DNA from: Verrucomicrobiota bacterium
GTDB taxonomy: Bacteria; Verrucomicrobiota; Verrucomicrobiia; Opitutales; UBA953
DNA length: 64,000 nucleotides
Direction of reading: 5' to 3'
Assembly: GCA_026397955.1 (NCBI GenBank)
Contig: JAPLTV010000020.1
Span: 1 to 64,000, forward strand
Part shown: positions 19,719-32,206 of the stretch, piece after piece
Numbering within the stretch: the stretch's first letter is position 1
How the letters are laid out: every line of letters begins with the position of its first letter
The notes under the pieces: model-generated
What the model saw: the letters and a program-made list of their open reading frames with translations, nothing else
Databases searched by the model: none
What the model was told of the DNA's origin: nothing
Translations under genes and position numbers: made by a program

Positions 19719-21058
19719 CTGCGGGCCAAGGATCGCCCGAGGGCGTCGCCGGTCCGGATGACGTGCATCAGTGCGATGCCGCCGCGGAAAGCCCCATGGA
19801 AATGGAGTCCGGGATGCGCGACTTCGGCCTGCTTCAGCGCGTCTTCCCTCCGACGCTGGCCCGCGTCATATTGCGGAATCGCACGTTCCCATCGCTGAAT
19901 CCATTCTTGGCTTGGCGCGGCTTTGATGCCGAGCGTCGTGGCGAGTTCGTCGTCCACGAGTTTGCGGAGGGCTTCATCCGGCAGGGCCGCGAGGTCGGGT
20001 CGGCGCGCGCCGCCAATGAAGCAACAGAGGAGGGCGTGGCCTTCGGGTGCGCGGGCCGGCAGGACCGACGTGGGGAAGAGGCAGCCGAGGACGTCGCGTT
20101 GCTCGGCGCCCGGCGTCAGGTAGCCGAAGCCGTCCAGCGGATGCGGCACATCGGCGCGGGCATAGCCGCGGGCGACGACGGTCACGGCCGGCACGGACGC
20201 GTTCTCCCAGTCTCGCAACAGGCGCGTGACGGATTCGTCGAAGGGAAGGGAGGCCCAATGCCAATGAGGAGCGGTCACGACCAAGTGCTTGGCGCAGGCT
20301 CCGTCTTCGATGCCGTCGGCATTCCGCCAGGCAACGTTCCAGCCTTTGGCGTCGCGGCGGATCTGCGTGGCGACGCTGCGGAGGCGCACGTTCTCGTCGC
20401 CGATCGGTGAGGCCATCGCGTCGGCCAGCTGCTGCATGCCGCGAGGGAAGCCGACGACTTTGCGCGTCATCTTGGGCGCACGCCGTAGGCCATTAAGCAC
20501 CGAGCCATATTCCTGTTCGAACGCGTGGATGCGGGGGAAACAGTCGGCCATCACCAGCTTCGATGGGTCGCCCGCATGCACGCCGGAGACAACCGGATCC
20601 ATGAGCATCGCGGCGGCTTCCGGGCCGAAGCGACGGGAGGCGAACGCTTCGACGGTCTCGCCGGCATGGCCCCCTTTCGTCCGGAAGGGTTCGGAGAGTA
20701 ATCGGAGTTTTCCCGACCAGCTCAGGAGGCCGGACGTCAGGAGCGCGAGCGGATTACCGCCGAAGCCGTTGAGTCTTCCATGGGCATAGATGTAGCGCTT
20801 GGCTGCCAGCATGTCGGCGGTTTGCGTGGCTTCGGCCAAGCCATAGGCGGCGAGCAGGGCTTCGTCACCTTCGCCTTCGAGCTGAAGGGTGTTGGGGCCG
20901 GTCTCCACCAGCCATCCGTCCTCGCGGACGGTCCGGATGGAGCCGCCGACCCGGGCGGCGGGCTCGATTACCTTCACCTTCGCGCCGGCGCGGACCATGG
21001 CATTGGCGACGGCCAGTCCGGCCGGTCCGCCTCCGAGTATGACCGCGTCGAGCACCAT
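19715..21058 (-). CDS. hemG: Protoporphyrinogen oxidase (HemY/HemG-type flavoprotein)
   Basis: DAVILGGGPAGLAVANAMVRAGAKVKVIEPAARVGGSIRTVREDGWLVETGPNTLQ; DPVVSGVHAGDPSKL; C-terminal GGIALMHVIRTGDAL. Confidence 0.85.
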   Translation of the reverse strand: MVLDAVILGGGPAGLAVANAMVRAGAKVKVIEPAARVGGSIRTVREDGWLVETGPNTLQLEGEGDEALLAAYGLAEATQTADMLAAKRYIYAHGRLNGFGGNPLALLTSGLLSWSGKLRLLSEPFRTKGGHAGETVEAFASRRFGPEAAAMLMDPVVSGVHAGDPSKLVMADCFPRIHAFEQEYGSVLNGLRRAPKMTRKVVGFPRGMQQLADAMASPIGDENVRLRSVATQIRRDAKGWNVAWRNADGIEDGACAKHLVVTAPHWHWASLPFDESVTRLLRDWENASVPAVTVVARGYARADVPHPLDGFGYLTPGAEQRDVLGCLFPTSVLPARAPEGHALLCCFIGGARRPDLAALPDEALRKLVDDELATTLGIKAAPSQEWIQRWERAIPQYDAGQRRREDALKQAEVAHPGLHFHGAFRGGIALMHVIRTGDALGRSLARS

Positions 21059-21124
21059 GGGCTCATTATCGAGGGCGAACGATAGGGTTGGCAACCCTGC
21101 GTCCTTACCACTGTCTACTCCATC

Positions 21125-22135
21125 ATGAGGGCCTTGCTGCTTCTTTTTCTGACCGCGTCATGCCTGGCGGATACCGTCACGATGAAGGACGGTACCTTCC
21201 TGAAAGGGCGTATCGAGCGTATCGCCTCCGGCGTGCTCGAGATGCGTGTGCCGGTACTCGGTGAGGCCAACGTGCAGCACCTGCAGCTGGCGCAGGTCGA
21301 ATCATTCATCACCGATGACGCCGTGCTGGTGAGCTCCGGCGGCGTGGTGACGCGCGGCCCGGCGAACGCCGCCGCTGGCCGGGTGGCTTCGAAGGGCGGG
21401 GCGGAGACAAGCACCCTGGACGCCGCCTTGGAGTTGTGGCGCGACCCATCCCTCCGTCCCGCGGAGACTGCGGGTAACCGCCAATGGACCACGCAGGCCG
21501 ACGTCGATGTCTCGGGTCGTAACGGCGTGGTGATGGGGTCCGGCTTCAGCGCCGGTTTCTCGGCCAAGGGCGTGACCAAGGCCGACACTGTGATTGCCGG
21601 TGTTCGCTTGGTGCGGGCGGATACAGGTAATCTCACTTCGACGGATGACTTACACGCCACGGCTTCCTATGAGACTAATCCGACGGACGTCGTTTTCTGG
21701 TACGTGCGCAGCGACAGCGGTTATGATAATGCCCGCCTGATTGATTTCTTCTCCGTGAACGCGGCCGGCTGGGGCTTCCGCTTGCACTCCGACGCCAAGG
21801 GCAAGCTCGACGCCCGCCTCGGTCTGGCGCACCGCTTCGAACGGTACTCTTCGCCAAGCCAGCCGACCTTGTCCGCCCCCTCGGCGGACATCGGCCTGAT
21901 CTTCTCGCGAGAGCTCGGGTGGGCGGCCTGGGATACCTCACTTAATTTTGTGCCCTCGTTCCTGACGGCCGGTGACTTCTACGTCCGTCACGAGACCAGT
22001 CTCAATGTGCTGCGTAACGCCGGGCCGCTTTCCTTGAGGGTGGGCGTGGCCAATGATTTCAGGTCCAAACCCCTGCCAACCCAAGTGAAGACGGACACCT
22101 CCTATTTCCTGAGAACGACCTATGTCTGGAAGTGA
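21125..22135 (+). CDS. Secreted DUF481-family (outer-membrane barrel-like) protein
   Basis: Signal peptide; TVTMKDGTFLKGRIERIASGVLEM N-terminal module; beta-barrel-like C-terminus ending in an aromatic-containing strand. Confidence 0.7.
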   Translation: MRALLLLFLTASCLADTVTMKDGTFLKGRIERIASGVLEMRVPVLGEANVQHLQLAQVESFITDDAVLVSSGGVVTRGPANAAAGRVASKGGAETSTLDAALELWRDPSLRPAETAGNRQWTTQADVDVSGRNGVVMGSGFSAGFSAKGVTKADTVIAGVRLVRADTGNLTSTDDLHATASYETNPTDVVFWYVRSDSGYDNARLIDFFSVNAAGWGFRLHSDAKGKLDARLGLAHRFERYSSPSQPTLSAPSADIGLIFSRELGWAAWDTSLNFVPSFLTAGDFYVRHETSLNVLRNAGPLSLRVGVANDFRSKPLPTQVKTDTSYFLRTTYVWK

Positions 22136-22147
22136 GCAGGAGTTGAC

Positions 22148-22183
22148 TGCCTAAAAATAGGCACAATTGTCTAAAAAGATACA
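22148..22183 (+). promoter_or_regulatory. Pair of 16-bp operator-like sites upstream of glnN
   Basis: TGCCTAAAAATAGGCA (22148-22163, perfect 6-bp half-sites) and TGTCTAAAAAGATACA (22168-22183); their CTAAAAA cores are exactly 20 bp apart. Confidence 0.6.
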
Positions 22184-22215
22184 AAACCCCCTGTGAATGG
22201 TTACCTATTGAACCG

Positions 22216-22231
22216 TGGCACAGTGGGTGCT
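22216..22231 (+). promoter_or_regulatory. Sigma-54 (-24/-12) promoter for glnN
   Basis: TGGCACAGTGGGTGCT: GG-N10-GC spacing with the TGGCAC -24 element, 45 nt before the ATG at 22276. Confidence 0.75.
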
Positions 22232-22275
22232 TTGAAATTGTTCGTAATTAAACACCTTTTCCAATCCCCCAATCA

Positions 22276-24432
<2,157 letters not shown>

Positions 24433-24457
24433 GCCTCCCCGGCTTTGCCGAGACCAA

Positions 24458-24486
24458 GGGCCGAACCTCCGGGTTCGGCCCTTTTT
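24458..24486 (+). terminator. Rho-independent terminator after glnN
   Basis: GGGCCGAACC TCC GGGTTCGGCCC TTTTT. Confidence 0.9.
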
Positions 24487-24521
24487 GTGCCCCGGACGGG
24501 TCGGGGACCCCGCCAAAGCAG

Positions 24522-24546
24522 AAGGCCCGTCGTGATGACGGGCCTT
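24522..24546 (-). terminator. Hairpin downstream of rpsU, candidate terminator
   Basis: AAGGCCCGTC GTGAT GACGGGCCTT inverted repeat; weak U-tract on the minus strand. Confidence 0.55.
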
Positions 24547-24571
24547 CGGGTGCTTGGGTCAGGACGGACGC

Positions 24572-24772
24572 TTAGGCGTTGTCCCACTTCTTGCGCAGGT
24601 AGGCGCCGAAGTTCTTGACCTTCTTCTTACGACGACGGCGTTCGGCCGGCTTCTCGAAGCCTCGCTTGGCGCGGGCGTCCTTGATGATGCCCTCGCGGTC
24701 GATCTTCTTCTTGAGGCGGCGGAGAGCCTTGTCGACGGTCTCGCCTTTGCGAATCTTGATTTCTACGGACAT
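24572..24772 (-). CDS. rpsU: 30S ribosomal protein S21
   Basis: MSVEIKIRKGETVDKALRRLKKKIDREGIIKDARAKRGFEKPAERRRRKKK. Start at the internal Met preferred. Confidence 0.95.
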   Translation of the reverse strand: MSVEIKIRKGETVDKALRRLKKKIDREGIIKDARAKRGFEKPAERRRRKKKVKNFGAYLRKKWDNA

Positions 24773-24925
24773 GTGAGCGTTTGGAGGGTCGAAAGAACAA
24801 GGGGGGAGGCCTTTCGTCAACCCCGAATCGAAGGGTATTTAAAGCCGTGAATAAGTGGGCCTTCCGGAGGGCACTAGACGCTTGCGGCGGGGGTAGGGCA
24901 GGGCAATCGTGCGGTTCACCCCTCG

Positions 24926-27900
24926 ATGTACCTCAAGGAAATCGTCGCCAACGGATTCAAAAGCTTCGCCGACCGGACCCGCATTGAGCTCCGTCCCGGG
25001 GTCACGGCCGTGGTCGGACCCAATGGCTGCGGCAAGTCCAATATCGTCGATGCCATCCGCTGGGTCCTGGGCGAACAGTCCGCCAAGTCCCTGCGCGCTC
25101 CGGCAATGCAGGACGTCATCTTCGCTGGCACCGACCGCCGCAAGCCCCTCCCCCAGTGCGAGGTCGAGCTGATCTTCGCTGATTGCGAAAAGGAACTGGG
25201 CACGGCCTTCGCCGAAGTCTCGGTCATGCGCCGCCTCCACCGCGAAGGCGCCAGCGACTATTTCATCAACGGCAAGCCGTCCCGACTGAAGGACATCCAG
25301 CGCTTGTTCATGGATACCGGCATCGGTCGCATGTCCTACTCGTTCATGGTGCAGGGCCAGATCGACCAGATTCTTTCCGCCAATCCCGCTGAACGCCGCT
25401 ACCTCTTCGAAGAAGCCGCCGGCATCACCCGCTACAAGGCCCAGCGTCGCGAAGCCCTCAACAAGCTCGGCGGCGTCGACACCAACCTCGCGCGCATCAC
25501 CGACGTCGTCAGTGAAGTTGGCCGCCAGATCGCCACGCTCCGCCGTCAGGCCGCCAAGGCTCTCCGCTTCCGTCGCCTGCGTCACCGCTTCACGCACCTC
25601 GACCTCGCCTGGCATGCCAAGCAGTTCGGTGATCGTCGCGCTCAGGTCACCGCGCTCGAGGTCGACGCTACCGCCTGTCGCGGCGAAGTCACCGCGCTGA
25701 CCGACGGCCTCCGCGATCGCGAGGCCGCGCTGCTCCAGATGCGCGCCCGCCGCACCGAACTGGCCGAACAGGTCCAGCTCGCCCAGCAGGCCCTGTTCGA
25801 GCTTCGCACCTCTCGCGAGAACGCCGAGAACGAGGCCCGTACTTCCGACCTTCGCTCGGACGACCTTTCTTCCCGTCTCGGCGAAGTCCGCCGCGAAGCC
25901 CAGGAAACTGAGCTCTCGCTCGCCGAATTCGAGATGCGTCTGCGCGGCAGCTCCGACGCCAAGTCGACCGCCGCCGGTTCCGTCTCTGCCACCGACGCCG
26001 CCTACCGCGAGAAAACCGCGCAGGTCGAAGAAGTCGCCCGTCAGGTCGTCGAGGCCGAGAACCTCCTCCGCCGCGCCCGCCAGGACATCCTGATCGCCGA
26101 AGGCGAGATGACCCGTGCCCGCGGCGACGTCACCAATCTCGAAGTCGATCTCCGTGGCTATCAGTCTCGCCACGTCGATCTCTCCGCTTCCCTCAGTCAG
26201 GCGAAGCAGGAACGCGAAGCGCTTGAGCGTCGCGTCACCGAGTGTGGCGCCGTCGTCACGACGCGCCACGGCGAACTCCAGACCGCCCGCACCGCCGAAC
26301 AGGAAGCGACCGAGAAAGGACGCGACCTCCTGAACGATTTCCGCGCGCTCCAGCAGACGATCTCCGAACAGGATCGCAAGGTCGCCAAGCTTTCCGCCCA
26401 GCTCGGCTTGCTCGAGCAGATGCAATCGCGCCTCGAAGGCTTCTCCGAGGCCGCCAAGGCGGTCCTCCGAGGTGAATTCTCCGAAGAGCTCCGCACCGGC
26501 AAAGCTTCGGCCCTCGCCGATCTCGTCACGGTCGTCGACATCTCCGCCGCCGCCGCGCTTGAGAACATCCTCGGTGCCGCCTCCGAAGCCGTCGCCCTCG
26601 ACTCCGCCGAATTCCTGCCCGGCATCGTCGCCAAGATGGGCGAACGCCAGCTGGGCCGTGCGGTCTTCCAGGTCGAGGCTCCACCCGCTTCCCGCTCCGG
26701 TTCCGCCGCTCCCGGGTGGCTCCGTCCCGCCACCTCCGCCGTGCAGGCGAAGTCTCCGGACCATGCCCGCCTCGTCGCCAATCTTTTCGACGGTTGCTAC
26801 GTCTGCCCGTCTCTCGGTGATTTCATCAGCTGGTGGCGCGCTAACCCGGGTTTCGAATTCTTCCTCGTCGCGACCACGGACGGCGACCTCGTCGACCGTC
26901 GTGGCCTTGTCTATGCCGGCAAGCCCCGCAAGGCCGCCTCCAATGCGGGCTCGGGCGTCTTCTCCCGCGAAAGCGAGATCCGCTCCGTCCGCGCCAGCCT
27001 TGAGTCCGAGAACGATCAGCTGACGACGCTTAACGAGAAGGCCCTCGGCATCCAGTCCGCGATGGACGCCAACGAGCTCGACGTCTCGGCCGCCCGCGAC
27101 GCCACGCAATTCGCCGCGCAGGAACTTTCCGTCGCCCAGGCTGACGAACGCTCCGCCCGCCAGACCCTTACCACCGCCGATGATCGCATCGGCCGAGAAG
27201 AGCGCCAGCTCGCCGAGATCGACAATTCGAAGTCCGAAGCACTGCAGCGTCGCGACCGTGCCCAGGTCACCCTCACTGCCAAGGACGCCCAGGTGGCCGA
27301 ACTCCGTGCGACGATCACTTCTGGCGAAGCCCAACTCGAGTCATCGCGCACCGAATCCGACCTCCGCCGTAACGCCTTAGGCGAAGCCCGGCTCGCGCAC
27401 GCCGAACAGCGTCAGCGCCTCGAACTGGTCGGCCGCGAGCTGGCCGATCTCGAATCACGCCGCGCCGAAGCCGTCGCCCGTCTGAATTCACGGCGCATCG
27501 AAGCCCAGCAGAACGAGAAGCTCATCGGTGAACTCAAGGCTCAGGCCACCGCCGCCCGGGAGACTTCCACTCGCCTCGCTGGCGAGATCGAGACCTCCAA
27601 TACCGGACTCAACGAACTGCGCGGCTCCCTCAACGAGACCGACGCGGCCGTCGAAACCGAAGACCGCGTGCTTTCCGTCGACCGCGACCGCCTGCGTGTC
27701 GCCGACACCCGCCTCAAGGGACTCGAAGTCTCGCTCGCCGAGCAGTCTTCGCAGTGCGGTTTCATCGTCGAGAAGGTCCAGTCCGACCATCAGCTCGACG
27801 TCGCCGAGGTCGACTGGCGTCTGCAGCTCTGGCTTTCCGACGGCGAACCCGAAGGCATCTCCAGCTTCGACGACCTCGAGGAGACTGATGAGGAAGGCTC

Positions 27901-28678
27901 CCGTCCAGCCCCGAAGGCCGTCGCCCGTCGCGGCGAACCGACCGCCGAAGATCTCGCTTCGATGGAGTCCGCTGATTGGCCGCCCCTCGTCCGCGAGATC
28001 GCCGAACTGCGTGACCGCATGGCCGGCATGGGCTCCGTGAATCTGGTCGCCGTCGAGGAATACTCCTCCCTGCGCGACCGCCATGACTTCCTCACCAAGC
28101 AGAGCGATGACCTCTGGAAGGCTAAGGAAGAACTCACCAAGGCGATTGAGGAACTCAATCAGACCTCGCTCAAGCTCTTCACCGACACCTTCGAACAGGT
28201 GCGCAAGAACTTCAAGTTCACCTTCGAACGCCTCTTCGTCGGAGGCACGGCCGACCTCACGATGGTCCAGGCCGAGGACCCGCTCGAGAGCGGCATCGAG
28301 ATCATCGCTCAGCCCCCGGGCACTAAGCTGCGCGGCATCTCGCTCCTTTCCGGTGGTCAGCGTACCATGACCGCCGTCGCGCTGCTCTTCGCCATCTACA
28401 TGGTGAAGCCCTCGCCGCTGTGCGTGCTCGACGAGCTCGACGCCCCGCTCGACGACGCCAACGTGAACCGGTTCACGGACATCATCCGAGAGTTCACCCG
28501 TTTCTCCCAGTTCCTGGTGATCACCCATAATAAGCGTACCGTCTCCGCGGCCGACGCCATTTTCGGGGCGACCATGCAGGAGAAGGGCGTCACGCGCCTC
28601 TTCTCGATGCGCTTCAATAAGGATCGCGATGAAGCCGAGCCGAACCAGCCGGGTGGCGGGTTCACGATGGCCCGCTGA
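24926..28678 (+). CDS. smc: Chromosome segregation protein SMC
   Basis: MYLKEIVANGFKSFADRTRIEL...VVGPNGCGKSNIVDAIRWVLGEQ; hinge; LLSGGQRTMTAVALLFAIYMVKPSPLCVLDELDAPLDDANV. Confidence 0.97.
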   Translation: MYLKEIVANGFKSFADRTRIELRPGVTAVVGPNGCGKSNIVDAIRWVLGEQSAKSLRAPAMQDVIFAGTDRRKPLPQCEVELIFADCEKELGTAFAEVSVMRRLHREGASDYFINGKPSRLKDIQRLFMDTGIGRMSYSFMVQGQIDQILSANPAERRYLFEEAAGITRYKAQRREALNKLGGVDTNLARITDVVSEVGRQIATLRRQAAKALRFRRLRHRFTHLDLAWHAKQFGDRRAQVTALEVDATACRGEVTALTDGLRDREAALLQMRARRTELAEQVQLAQQALFELRTSRENAENEARTSDLRSDDLSSRLGEVRREAQETELSLAEFEMRLRGSSDAKSTAAGSVSATDAAYREKTAQVEEVARQVVEAENLLRRARQDILIAEGEMTRARGDVTNLEVDLRGYQSRHVDLSASLSQAKQEREALERRVTECGAVVTTRHGELQTARTAEQEATEKGRDLLNDFRALQQTISEQDRKVAKLSAQLGLLEQMQSRLEGFSEAAKAVLRGEFSEELRTGKASALADLVTVVDISAAAALENILGAASEAVALDSAEFLPGIVAKMGERQLGRAVFQVEAPPASRSGSAAPGWLRPATSAVQAKSPDHARLVANLFDGCYVCPSLGDFISWWRANPGFEFFLVATTDGDLVDRRGLVYAGKPRKAASNAGSGVFSRESEIRSVRASLESENDQLTTLNEKALGIQSAMDANELDVSAARDATQFAAQELSVAQADERSARQTLTTADDRIGREERQLAEIDNSKSEALQRRDRAQVTLTAKDAQVAELRATITSGEAQLESSRTESDLRRNALGEARLAHAEQRQRLELVGRELADLESRRAEAVARLNSRRIEAQQNEKLIGELKAQATAARETSTRLAGEIETSNTGLNELRGSLNETDAAVETEDRVLSVDRDRLRVADTRLKGLEVSLAEQSSQCGFIVEKVQSDHQLDVAEVDWRLQLWLSDGEPEGISSFDDLEETDEEGSRPAPKAVARRGEPTAEDLASMESADWPPLVREIAELRDRMAGMGSVNLVAVEEYSSLRDRHDFLTKQSDDLWKAKEELTKAIEELNQTSLKLFTDTFEQVRKNFKFTFERLFVGGTADLTMVQAEDPLESGIEIIAQPPGTKLRGISLLSGGQRTMTAVALLFAIYMVKPSPLCVLDELDAPLDDANVNRFTDIIREFTRFSQFLVITHNKRTVSAADAIFGATMQEKGVTRLFSMRFNKDRDEAEPNQPGGGFTMAR

Positions 28679-28721
28679 GGTCGCTTGCATTGGGCGGTCT
28701 GAAGGGTAGGATGAGGGAGTC

Positions 28722-29831
28722 ATGCTTCGTCATCTCACCGCGCTTGTTCTCTTGCCGGCTATGGCCCTTGCCGGCGTCTCCTTCGATACCGATATCCGCC
28801 CGATTAACCGCACCGCGCCTGGCGCGAGCTACGCGGATATGCTGGCCCGCATCATGCCTGCGGTCGTCAGCATCCGTACCGCCGAGGTCATTCCTCAGGC
28901 CGTCCTGGACCGCTACCGTGGTCGCATCGACAAGGATAAGGTCCTGAAGGATGAGAAGACCGGCGAGACGCTCATGCCGACCGGCCTGGGCTCCGGAACA
29001 ATCATCCATCCTGAGGGCTACGTCATTACCAACCGGCACGTCGTGCTGAAGTCCGACCGCGTCTCCGTTTCTGATACCGTCATCGTGCAATTGCAGGACC
29101 GCCGTGAATTCCGCGCCAAGGTGCTCGGCGTCGACGCCGGCAGCGATATCGCCGTGCTGAAAATCGAGGGACGCAACCTCCCGGTAGCCAAGTTCGCCGA
29201 CAGCGACAAAGCCCGCGTGGGTGATGTTGTCTTCGCCATTGGCAACCCCCTCGACGCCGGCATCACCGTCACCTCTGGGATTGTGTCCGCGCTCGGACGC
29301 TCCGGGAAGCAGGGGATGGGCATGGCTTTCGAGGATTTCATCCAGACGGACGCAGCGATCAATCCAGGCAATAGCGGCGGGCCTCTCATCGATTTCGAAG
29401 GACGACTGCTGGGCATGAATACCGCAATCAAGTCCGGCACCGGCGGCAGTATCGGCCTCGGCTATTCGATCCCGTCCAATCTCATCATTTCCGTCGCGAC
29501 GGATCTCGCGAATGGCGGCAAGGTCGTCCGCGGACTCATCGGCGTCCAAGGCGAAGACCTCTCCCTGGCCGAAGCCACCAAACTCAACCTCGGGAAGAAC
29601 GGCGCCGTGCGCGTCTCGCTCATCAGCGACGGTCTTCCGGCGGCGAAGGCTGGCCTCAAGGTCGGAGACATCATCGTGGCCTTGGACGGCAAGCCGTTCG
29701 AGAACTGGAATGAGCTCCGTCTAGCCATCTCGCGTCACAAGCCTGGCGAGGTCCTGATGGTTAACTTCATCCGCGAAGGCCGCGGCTCGCTGGCCCGCGT
29801 GACGGTCGCCGAGCGTGCGCTCGACCGCTGA
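28722..29831 (+). CDS. HtrA/DegP-family S1C serine protease with PDZ domain
   Basis: Signal peptide; GLGSGTIIHPEGYVITNRHVV, GSDIAVLKIEG, INPGNSGGPLIDFEGRLLGMNTA; C-terminal PDZ. Confidence 0.92.
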   Translation: MLRHLTALVLLPAMALAGVSFDTDIRPINRTAPGASYADMLARIMPAVVSIRTAEVIPQAVLDRYRGRIDKDKVLKDEKTGETLMPTGLGSGTIIHPEGYVITNRHVVLKSDRVSVSDTVIVQLQDRREFRAKVLGVDAGSDIAVLKIEGRNLPVAKFADSDKARVGDVVFAIGNPLDAGITVTSGIVSALGRSGKQGMGMAFEDFIQTDAAINPGNSGGPLIDFEGRLLGMNTAIKSGTGGSIGLGYSIPSNLIISVATDLANGGKVVRGLIGVQGEDLSLAEATKLNLGKNGAVRVSLISDGLPAAKAGLKVGDIIVALDGKPFENWNELRLAISRHKPGEVLMVNFIREGRGSLARVTVAERALDR

Positions 29832-29833
29832 GC

Positions 29834-30607
29834 ATGCGGGCTCTTTCCACATTCCGTAACCTGACCGGCGGCCGTGTTCCGCCGCTGACCCGCACCGCGT
29901 TACTTTCCGGGTTCGGTCTTTTCCTACTTACCTTGCTCGTCTTCAAGCCGGGCGCTGGCGGCAAGGATCCGGCTCAGCCCTTGACCAATGGGGTCCGCCT
30001 AGTGGCGCCAGGTGACGCCCGGACCGAGAGCGTCGTCTTGCTGGATACCTCCGCCGTCTACTTTCCCGCCAAGTCGAGCTTGGGCGGGGCAGGGCGTGCC
30101 GAGGTCGGCCAGCCCGAGGACGCACCCTTTGCCAAATCCTCGCCCGTACTGCAGTTCGACCCCTCCCGGCCTCTTGGGAAGGAATCCACCCTCCAGGTGC
30201 CTCGCCGGGAAGCTCCTGTGCCGGCCAAGGCAGTGCCTTTGTCGGAGGCCGCCCCTTTTACGACATTCGGAACCCGAACCTTTAAGGGTGAAGGGCTGCC
30301 TGCCCGCGCCGCTTATTTTGAAGTTTATCCTGTAAGTGGGAGCAATAAGCCTATTATTAATGGGAAAATCACCCATTTTATCGACAAAAACGGAATCAAG
30401 GATGACTTTATATTAAAAAACAACCCATTTAAGTCAGTTTTTGAAGTGATTTTGAGCGTAGACTCCCTGGGGAAAGCCCCAATGGGGGGTGAAGTGAGAC
30501 ATTCGGGCTCGCCGCCCCTCGATGAGGCTATCCGGCGCTGGGCATCTGGTACCGATTGGGCAGGGCAACTCCCCCCCGGGGCGTACCGCCTGATCGTAGG
30601 CCCGTAG
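29834..30607 (+). CDS. Membrane-anchored hypothetical protein
   Basis: N-terminal [17 protein letters not shown], Pro-rich linker, C-terminal domain of unknown type; starts 3 nt after the upstream protease stop. Confidence 0.65.
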   Translation: MRALSTFRNLTGGRVPPLTRTALLSGFGLFLLTLLVFKPGAGGKDPAQPLTNGVRLVAPGDARTESVVLLDTSAVYFPAKSSLGGAGRAEVGQPEDAPFAKSSPVLQFDPSRPLGKESTLQVPRREAPVPAKAVPLSEAAPFTTFGTRTFKGEGLPARAAYFEVYPVSGSNKPIINGKITHFIDKNGIKDDFILKNNPFKSVFEVILSVDSLGKAPMGGEVRHSGSPPLDEAIRRWASGTDWAGQLPPGAYRLIVGP

Positions 30608-30713
30608 TAGAGCCAAGAAGGGGTGTAAAACCCTTGAGAAAATCCGCTTGACGGTGGGGTTTTCGATGGTCATTCAAACCCTTCCCTTCGCGTCTTCAGT
30701 ACGTCGACGGTTC

Positions 30714-30789
30714 GCCCCTGTAGCTCAGTTGGCAGAGCGCGTCCTTGGTAAGGACGAGGTCGCTGGTTCAAATCCAGTCGGGGGCTCCA
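30714..30789 (+). tRNA. tRNA-Thr (anticodon GGT), CCA encoded
   Basis: GCCCCTGTAGCTCAGTTGGCAGAGCGCGTCCTTGGTAAGGACGAGGTCGCTGGTTCAAATCCAGTCGGGGGCTCCA folds as a cloverleaf; anticodon loop CTTGGTA. Confidence 0.95.
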
Positions 30790-30836
30790 TCACTTTCCAC
30801 ACACCAAACCTAACCACCTCCTCACCACCAAAAACC

Positions 30837-32024
30837 ATGGCCAAAGAGAAGTTCAATCGCACCAAGCCTCACGTCAATGTCGGCACCATCGGCCACATTG
30901 ACCATGGCAAATCGACCACCACCGCCGCCATTGTGGCCGTGCAGGCCCGTCGCGGCCTCGCCGAGAACAAGTCCTACGCGGAAATCACCAAGGGTGGTAC
31001 CGTCCGTGACGCCACCAAGACCGTGACCATCGCCGCCTCGCACGTCGAGTACGAGTCCGTCAACCGTCACTACGCCCACGTCGACTGCCCGGGCCACGCC
31101 GACTTCGTCAAGAACATGATCACCGGCGCCGCCCAGATGGACGGTGCGATCCTGGTCGTCTCCGCTGCTGACGGCGTCATGCCCCAGACCAAGGAGCACA
31201 TCCTCCTCGCCCGCCAGGTCGGCGTGCCGAAAATCGTCGTCTGGCTCAATAAGGTCGACCTTTCCGAGCCTGACCTGATCGACCTCGTCGAGATGGAAGT
31301 CCGCGACCTCCTCAATAAGTACAACTACGAAGGCGACACCGCCAAGATCGTCCGTGGCTCCGCCACCGCCGCTCTCGAAGGTACCCCGGAAGGCGAACAG
31401 TCCATCCAGGACCTCCTCGCTGCCCTCGACACCGAAATCGCCGAGCCTAAGCGCGAAACCGACAAGCCCTTCATGATGTCCGTCGAAGACGTGTTCTCCA
31501 TCACCGGTCGCGGCACCGTCGCCACTGGTCGTATCGAGCGCGGCGTCATCAAGGTCGGCGAAGAAATCGAAATCGTCGGTCTCCGCGACACCCTTAAGAC
31601 CACCGTCACCGGCGTCGAAATGTTCCGTAAGGAGCTCGATCAGGGCCAGGCTGGCGACAACGTCGGTCTCCTCGTCCGCGGCATCGAAAAGAGCCAGATT
31701 GAGCGTGGCCAGGTCCTCGCCAAGCCGGGTTCCATCAAGCCCCACACTGTGGCCAAGGCCCAGATCTACGTCCTCAAGCAGGATGAAGGTGGCCGCCACA
31801 CTTCGTTCGCCAACAACTACCGCCCCCAGTTCTTCTTCGGAACTTGCGATGCCACCGGCACCGTGATCCTCCCGGAAGGCGTGGAAATGGTGATGCCTGG
31901 CGATAACGTCACGATCACGATCGAGCTGCAGAAGCCCGTCGCGATGGAAAAGGGCCAGCGCTTCGCTCTCCGCGAAGGTGGCAAGACCATCGGCGCCGGC
32001 CAGATCCTCGAAATCACCAAGTGA
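30837..32024 (+). CDS. tuf: Elongation factor Tu
   Basis: [32 protein letters not shown]...[61 protein letters not shown]. Confidence 0.98.
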   Translation: MAKEKFNRTKPHVNVGTIGHIDHGKSTTTAAIVAVQARRGLAENKSYAEITKGGTVRDATKTVTIAASHVEYESVNRHYAHVDCPGHADFVKNMITGAAQMDGAILVVSAADGVMPQTKEHILLARQVGVPKIVVWLNKVDLSEPDLIDLVEMEVRDLLNKYNYEGDTAKIVRGSATAALEGTPEGEQSIQDLLAALDTEIAEPKRETDKPFMMSVEDVFSITGRGTVATGRIERGVIKVGEEIEIVGLRDTLKTTVTGVEMFRKELDQGQAGDNVGLLVRGIEKSQIERGQVLAKPGSIKPHTVAKAQIYVLKQDEGGRHTSFANNYRPQFFFGTCDATGTVILPEGVEMVMPGDNVTITIELQKPVAMEKGQRFALREGGKTIGAGQILEITK

Positions 32025-32105
32025 TTTCCTGACGCCAAACGACCTACCAAGGTGCCGAGGCCCCCTAAAAAGGGCCCCGGCATTTGTCTCTTTAACCACC
32101 AGTAC

Positions 32106-32181
32106 AGGACGGTAGCTCAATTGGCAGAGTAGCGGTCTCCAAAACCGTTGGTTGTGGGTTCGACTCCCTCCCGTCCTGCCA
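32106..32181 (+). tRNA. tRNA-Trp (anticodon CCA), CCA encoded
   Basis: AGGACGGTAGCTCAATTGGCAGAGTAGCGGTCTCCAAAACCGTTGGTTGTGGGTTCGACTCCCTCCCGTCCTGCCA cloverleaf; anticodon loop CTCCAAA. Confidence 0.95.
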
Positions 32182-32206
32182 CTCTCACCACATCACCACC
32201 AGCACC

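Noticed and set aside
30648-30836. N-terminal extension of the tuf ORF in the track
   Set aside because: It runs through the tRNA-Thr gene; the canonical EF-Tu start MAKEKF is at 30837.
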